Origin: an uncultured Candidatus Altimarinota bacterium | GTDB taxonomy: Bacteria; Patescibacteriota; Gracilibacteria; BD1-5; UBA6164 | NCBI GenBank assembly: GCA_937944175.1 | Contig: CALDZW010000125.1 | Coordinates: 1-9,857, forward strand | Direction of reading: 5' to 3' | Length of the DNA stretch: 9,857 bases | In this document: positions 6,657-9,857 of the stretch, one piece after another | Layout: each line of letters opens with the position of its first letter | How positions within the stretch are numbered: position 1 is the stretch's first letter | Made by a program: the position numbers and the translations under genes | The notes under the pieces: generated by a model | Told to the model about the DNA's origin: nothing | Seen by the model: only the letters and a program-made list of their open reading frames with translations | The model's database searches: none

Positions 6657-7820
6657 ATGCCAACACTATTTTATGAGATTTTTAATAAAAAAATAAAACT
6701 CAATTCTGATACTATTAGAAGATTCAAAGAAGAGATTGAAAGACTTTACAATGAACTTCTAGAAGAAAAAAATATTGATAATATGAAAGTTTTGAGAAAT
6801 AAACTTGAAAAATCACTTTCTGAGAATAAGAAAAAAAAGAATTATCAAAAAACAAAAGATGAATTCAAGGAAATTGAAGTTATCTTTGAAAAGTTAGAAA
6901 CTTCTATTGAAGAACTTGAGGATTCTCAAGAAAAAATCAAACTTGTTGATGTAGTGAAGAAAGTTGAAGATAGATATAAACTTTGCAAAAATATTCCTGA
7001 CTCAAAAAAGGATCAGTATAAAAGTTTTTGTATTAAAAAGAGTAAAATCAAATATGAAAAAGAAATCATAAAACTCCAGGTTGAACTCCTAAAACTCCAA
7101 AAACATATCAAAGCAAAATGAGAAAAATTGCTTATCATATTTGAATGAAGAGATGCTGCTTGAAAAGGTGGAACTATTAAAAGGTTTAGAGAATATCTAA
7201 ATGCAAGATGAGCGAGGGTAGTTGCTTTAGAAAAACCAAGTGATGTTGAACAAACTCAATGGTATTTCCAAAGATATGTTAAACACCTTCCTTCTGGATG
7301 AGAAATGGCATTCTTTGATAGAAGTTGGTATAATAGAGCTTGAGTTGAACCTGTAATGGGTTTTGTGAATGAAGATGACTATAAAAAATTCATAGAAGAT
7401 GTTCCATTATTTGAAAAGATGCTTGTTGATTCAGGTACTAAAATTGTTAAATTTTATTTCAGTGTAAATAAATCTGAACAAGCTGCTCGTTTTGAAGATA
7501 GAAGAAGAAATCCACTAAAACAGTTTAAACTCTCCCCAATTGATCAATATTCACAACAATTATGGGATAAATACACATTAGCAGAGTATAAAAACTTGAG
7601 TAAAACACACTCAAAACATGCTCCATGGACTATCATCAACTCTGATGACAAGAAGAAAGCAAGAATTAATGCACTGAAAGTTGTATTAAATAAATTCAAA
7701 TATCCTGGAAAAATTAGTGATAAAGAACTAGAAATTGATCCAAAAATTGTACTCAGCTGAGAAGATAAAGCCAAAGCTCTAGAATGAGAAATTGATACAA
7801 AAGAAGATCTATTCACATAG
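6657..7820 (+). CDS. ppk2: Polyphosphate kinase 2 (PPK2 family) with an N-terminal coiled-coil extension
   Basis: PPK2 enzymes transfer phosphate between polyphosphate and nucleotides, usually making NDP or NTP from polyP. The protein is 387 aa. Residues about 115-387 form a complete PPK2 core. The KLQVELLKLQ lead-in is followed by EGRDAAGKGG at 163-172 (Walker A), in which G164 and G169 are TGA codons. FFDRSWYNRAGVEPV at 219-233 holds the Walker B aspartate. The lid region is RRRNPLKQFKLSPID, followed by the APWTIIN strand and the C-terminal helix. Residues about 15-115 are an extra Lys/Glu-rich, probable coiled-coil region not usual in the family. Standard-code reading would split the gene at codon 155. 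Nucleotide preference (ADP, GDP or AMP) is not readable by eye. The start at 6657 lacks a clear Shine-Dalgarno. A hairpin terminator follows. Confidence 0.95.
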
Positions 7821-7845
7821 AAATGATAGACTAGAAACAAAAAAT

Positions 7846-7887
7846 AAAAAGCTCTTTTGATGAACAAACATCAAGAGAGCTTTTTGT
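7846..7887 (+). terminator. Intrinsic terminator of ppk2
   Basis: The 17-nt arms 7846-7862 and 7869-7885 (AAAAAGCTCT...TTGATG / CATCAA...AGAGCTTTTT) have one G-T pair and a 6-nt loop, with the T-run built into the stem. They lie 25 nt past the TAG stop. The A-rich left arm could also end minus-strand transcription from lexA. Confidence 0.85.
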
Positions 7888-7948
7888 CAGATATAGTGTT
7901 AAGTTAATAAATCATTTTTTTATGTAATATTGATTAACTAAAAAAAAA

Positions 7949-8581
7949 TTATTGAAAATTAAAAACATCTACTACTTTCCCATTGACAATTACATTATCA
8001 CTTGAAGAGAGAATAATTGGTTTATGATACTCATCACTTGACTTTGGACATAAATATAAATTCTCTCCTTCTTGTTTTGGTACTTTAATAGTTGCAGCTC
8101 AGTCAACTAAAAACAAAAATGCCTCTTTAGAATTTGTATTTATTTCTTTTTTATTAATCAATATATAGCTTCCATTGTCAATAATTTTGCCATTTACTTC
8201 AAATTGATTCATAGATGTTCATTCAACTTTTAGAATGAAATAATTTTTTTCATCTCCAGAAACCACACTTTGAGAAACAGGTAACACTCATAAATCATTT
8301 TCTTGAGCATCAACAAGTGGAGTTCATGCATTTGCATATCAAAGTATTGGAATTGATAACATTGTCTGAAATCATACACCATTTCCAAGACGAATAGACC
8401 TAAATCATCTTCATCTTGTTATAAATCATTTTTTTTCTAAAGATTCTAAATATTGAACCACTCCCCTCTTTGACTTTTGTTCTAGTATATTTTTTAACTC
8501 TTCAATCGTTGGAGATTTTCAATATTTAGATATAAATTCAGTAATAGAATTCAACACTTTTTCTTGTTTGTCAGTAAGCAT
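7949..8581 (-). CDS. lexA: LexA-type SOS repressor
   Basis: LexA represses DNA-damage genes and inactivates itself by RecA-stimulated cleavage. The protein is 210 aa, a standard length. The N-terminal winged-helix domain (MLTDKQEKVLNSITEFI, YGKSPTIEELK, LESLEKKGFITR; about 1-65) resembles LexA. The cleavage segment IPILGYANAGTPLVD puts the scissile bond at Ala85-Gly86, and Gly86 is a TGA codon. The catalytic serine is S123 in EGTSM and the general-base lysine is K166 in DGAATIKV, with spacing like E. coli LexA (S119, K156). The gene has its own predicted promoter and a palindrome upstream, so autoregulation is plausible. The C-terminus VVDVFNFQ is slightly longer than usual. A phage-type S24 repressor is the alternative, but the N-terminal domain favours LexA. 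Confidence 0.92.
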
Positions 8582-8603
8582 AAGATATTGTAATTTACAA
8601 AAT

Positions 8604-8624
8604 AATATATATTCAGTATATATT
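8604..8624. promoter_or_regulatory. Candidate LexA operator
   Basis: Eight-base arms AATATATA/TATATATT flank a 5-nt centre (TTCAG on plus). The palindrome covers the predicted lexA -10 box and lies 23 nt upstream of the start, the expected place for an autoregulatory SOS box. AT-rich arms make chance occurrence possible. Confidence 0.45.
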
Positions 8625-8642
8625 TATTATTTTTTAAGTCAA
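8615..8642 (-). promoter_or_regulatory. Predicted lexA promoter
   Basis: On the minus strand TTGACT (8642-8637) and TATACT (8620-8615) are 16 bp apart. The -35 box lies within the last codons of the upstream chorismate mutase gene. Confidence 0.55.
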
Positions 8643-8951
8643 ATAAAAAAGATATATCTAAGATATATCTTTTTTATTTGAATTTGATTCAATTTTAAGA
8701 GATTCTTTGTGAATTCTGTTCCATATATCATCAATCAGGTCTTTTGATACTCATCTCTCTTTTCATTCTAAATAAAGATTATCTAAAACTTCTTGCCACC
8801 TATGAGGTTGAAGTGGAGTGTCACCAGTATCTTTTTTAATATCTCATACTTGTTTTACCAATGCAAATCGTCTAGATAAAAGATAGATCATCTCTTCATC
8901 AATGGTATCTATTTGGTTTCTTAAACTCTGCAATAATATATCTAAGTTCAT
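8634..8951 (-). CDS. AroQ-type chorismate mutase
   Basis: Chorismate mutase converts chorismate to prephenate on the way to Phe and Tyr. The 105-aa protein is all-helical like the AroQ fold. Catalytic positions coincide with E. coli P-protein numbering without gaps: R11 (SLRNQID), R28 (SRRFALV), K39 (GDIKK), R51 (PHRWQE) and S84 (HKESLK). The residue-88 position is Glu instead of Gln, as in several other family members, and W52 replaces the usual Glu. Three TGA codons are read as Gly. It starts 14 nt after the SLH-like gene, suggesting one operon. The last 17 codons (from NSNKKDIS on) run through a perfect hairpin and include the lexA -35 box. No other shikimate-pathway gene is visible in the window, so its physiological substrate supply is unclear. 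Confidence 0.85.
8639..8681. terminator. Perfect 21-bp hairpin inside the 3' end of the chorismate mutase gene
   Basis: Arms 8639-8659 and 8661-8681 are perfect complements around a single A, with AAAAAAGATATATCT as the inner part. On the minus strand the stem contains T6 and leads to TTTATTTGACTTAA. It may end the SLH-chorismate mutase transcript, although the stop codon lies just beyond it. It overlaps the lexA -35. Confidence 0.6.
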
Positions 8952-8965
8952 ATAAAATTAAATAT

Positions 8966-9541
8966 TTATAAAGCTTCATCACTATATAATCATCCTTCTT
9001 GTTCTTTTTGAATAACCATAGCTGCAATATGGAATATCCATCATCTTGTAGCATTCATATTATAGTCAGTATACTTTTCAGTAATGATTCATTTATCAAG
9101 TGCTGTGATCATATAATCCTCTTGCCAATTAGTAGTTTCTTGAATCTTTTCAACATTTTTTATTTTCAGAATCATTTTCATTACTTCTGTTTTTGTGATC
9201 TGGTCATCTGGTCTAAATTGAGCATTAAATGAAACAATCCCTTTTTTATATAAATATTCTACATATTTACACCCCCAATCATTTGACTTCACATCACCAA
9301 AAATTCAATCACATACCTCTCATATCTGATTTCAAGAGAGTTTTCCAATTATCTTTACTACTTCTCTTCTTGTTATTGTTTCATCAAGTTTATATCAATC
9401 AACTGTCTCTTGAGTTTGGATAATCCAATTTGATGCAAGTTTCTCTGCTGCCATCAATTCTTTCTCAGTGTATGCAGACACATTTCCTATAATTATACTA
9501 AGAGAAATACATACAAAGAACATTTTATAAAAAAAAGTCAT
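8966..9541 (-). CDS. Secreted SLH-like (S-layer homology) protein
   Basis: This is a 191-aa protein with a signal peptide: MTFFYKMFFVCISLSIIIGNVSA, with probable cleavage after A23. It has about two and a half SLH-like repeats. One is around TITRREVVKIIGKLSG; one runs FGDVKSNDWGCKYVEYLYKKGIV and FRPDDQITKTEVMKMILK; the last is LDKGIITEKYTDYNMNATRGWIF. SLH domains anchor proteins to the cell envelope or S-layer, so it probably sits outside the membrane. Two cysteines (VCDGI and WGCKY) flank the second repeat and could pair. Seven or more TGA codons are read as Gly. It lies 25 nt after the paralogous gene at 9567 and 14 nt before the chorismate mutase gene. TAGGTAA before ATG 9541 is a weak ribosome binding site. 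There is no catalytic domain. Confidence 0.8.
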
Positions 9542-9566
9542 AATTACCTATTAAATAAAAAATAAA

Positions 9567-9857
9567 TTAAATATTTAGCAGCTCTTCTAGAATAGTCATC
9601 TCAATATCATCTCAAATTTGTATAGCTCTTTGTGCAATTAAAAATATCCATCATCTTGTTGCCATGCTATCATAATCTGAAAAGCTATTTTCTAATAATC
9701 ATACTTCAAGTGCTGAAGTTACGTATCATTCTCTCCAATCAGATGTGGTATTTTTCTCAAGCATTGTTCATTTCATAATCATTTTCAATGCTTCAATTTT
9801 AGATATACTGTTATTTGGATTGAACATTGTATTATTTGCAAAAAAGCCTTTTTTTAG
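9567..9857 (-). CDS. SLH-like protein, 5'-truncated by the window edge
   Basis: The last 96 or so residues of a second SLH-like protein are visible. FNPNNSISKIEALKMIMKG corresponds to FRPDDQITKTEVMKMILK of the 8966 gene. DWREGYVTSALEVGLLE matches NWQEDYMITALDKGIIT, and MATRGWIFLIAQRAIQ matches NATRGWIFHIAAMVIQ. The two are clear tandem paralogues. In both, the RG of ATRGWIF is written AGA TGA, followed by TGG for Trp, which directly separates TGA (Gly) from TGG (Trp). The protein ends EELLNI-TAA, 25 nt before the next gene. Any signal peptide or further domains lie beyond the window. Confidence 0.75.

Noticed and set aside
8999..9423. Plus-strand reading frames across the SLH-like gene
   Set aside because: They are antisense shadows; the minus-strand frame has a signal peptide, SLH-like repeats and a paralogue next door.
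1..9857. UGA as tryptophan (code 4) or selenocysteine
   Set aside because: TGA falls on invariant glycines, TGG is used for Trp in the same genes, and TGA is far too frequent for selenocysteine.

Overview
The window reads as a genome segment of a Candidate Phyla Radiation bacterium that decodes UGA as glycine (NCBI code 25), the code known from Gracilibacteria (BD1-5/GN02) and Absconditabacteria (SR1). The DNA is strongly AT-rich. Under the standard code every long gene breaks into pieces. When TGA is read as Gly the pieces join into full-length proteins, and the TGA codons fall on family-invariant glycines: CorA GMN, the Der DxxG and second P-loop, the PPK2 Walker A, AspRS motif 3, and the LexA Ala-Gly cleavage site. 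All genes whose ends are visible stop at TAA or TAG.

Layout. Minus strand, 1-1278: der (EngA) ribosome-assembly GTPase, running off the left edge. 1380-2291 minus: a CorA-type divalent cation channel. 2465-2959 plus: an unrecognised 164-aa protein followed by a strong hairpin terminator. 3009-4442 minus: two tandem toxin-antitoxin-like cassettes lying directly downstream of aspS. Each is followed by a degenerate copy of the aspS 3' end. 4443-6248 minus: aspS, preceded by what looks like a complete T-box antiterminator/terminator switch whose UGGC bulge matches the tRNA-Asp acceptor end. 6657-7820 plus: a class-II polyphosphate kinase (PPK2) with an extra N-terminal coiled-coil region. 7949-8581 minus: lexA, with a palindrome over its predicted -10 box. 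8634-8951 minus: an AroQ-type chorismate mutase. 8966-9541 and 9567-9857 minus: two paralogous SLH-like proteins, the second cut by the window edge.

The SLH-like genes and the chorismate mutase are closely spaced and probably co-transcribed toward lexA. The most unusual region is 3009-4544. It has the form aspS - terminator - promoter - TA2 - aspS tail copy - terminator - promoter - TA1 - aspS tail copy, with a period of about 700-730 bp. This is what stepwise integration of circular cassettes, each carrying an aspS 3' end, would leave behind. The aspS T-box-like leader is the second notable signal, because T-boxes are known mainly from Firmicutes and a few other phyla.

All calls come from reading the sequence by eye. 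No database search or structure prediction was run.
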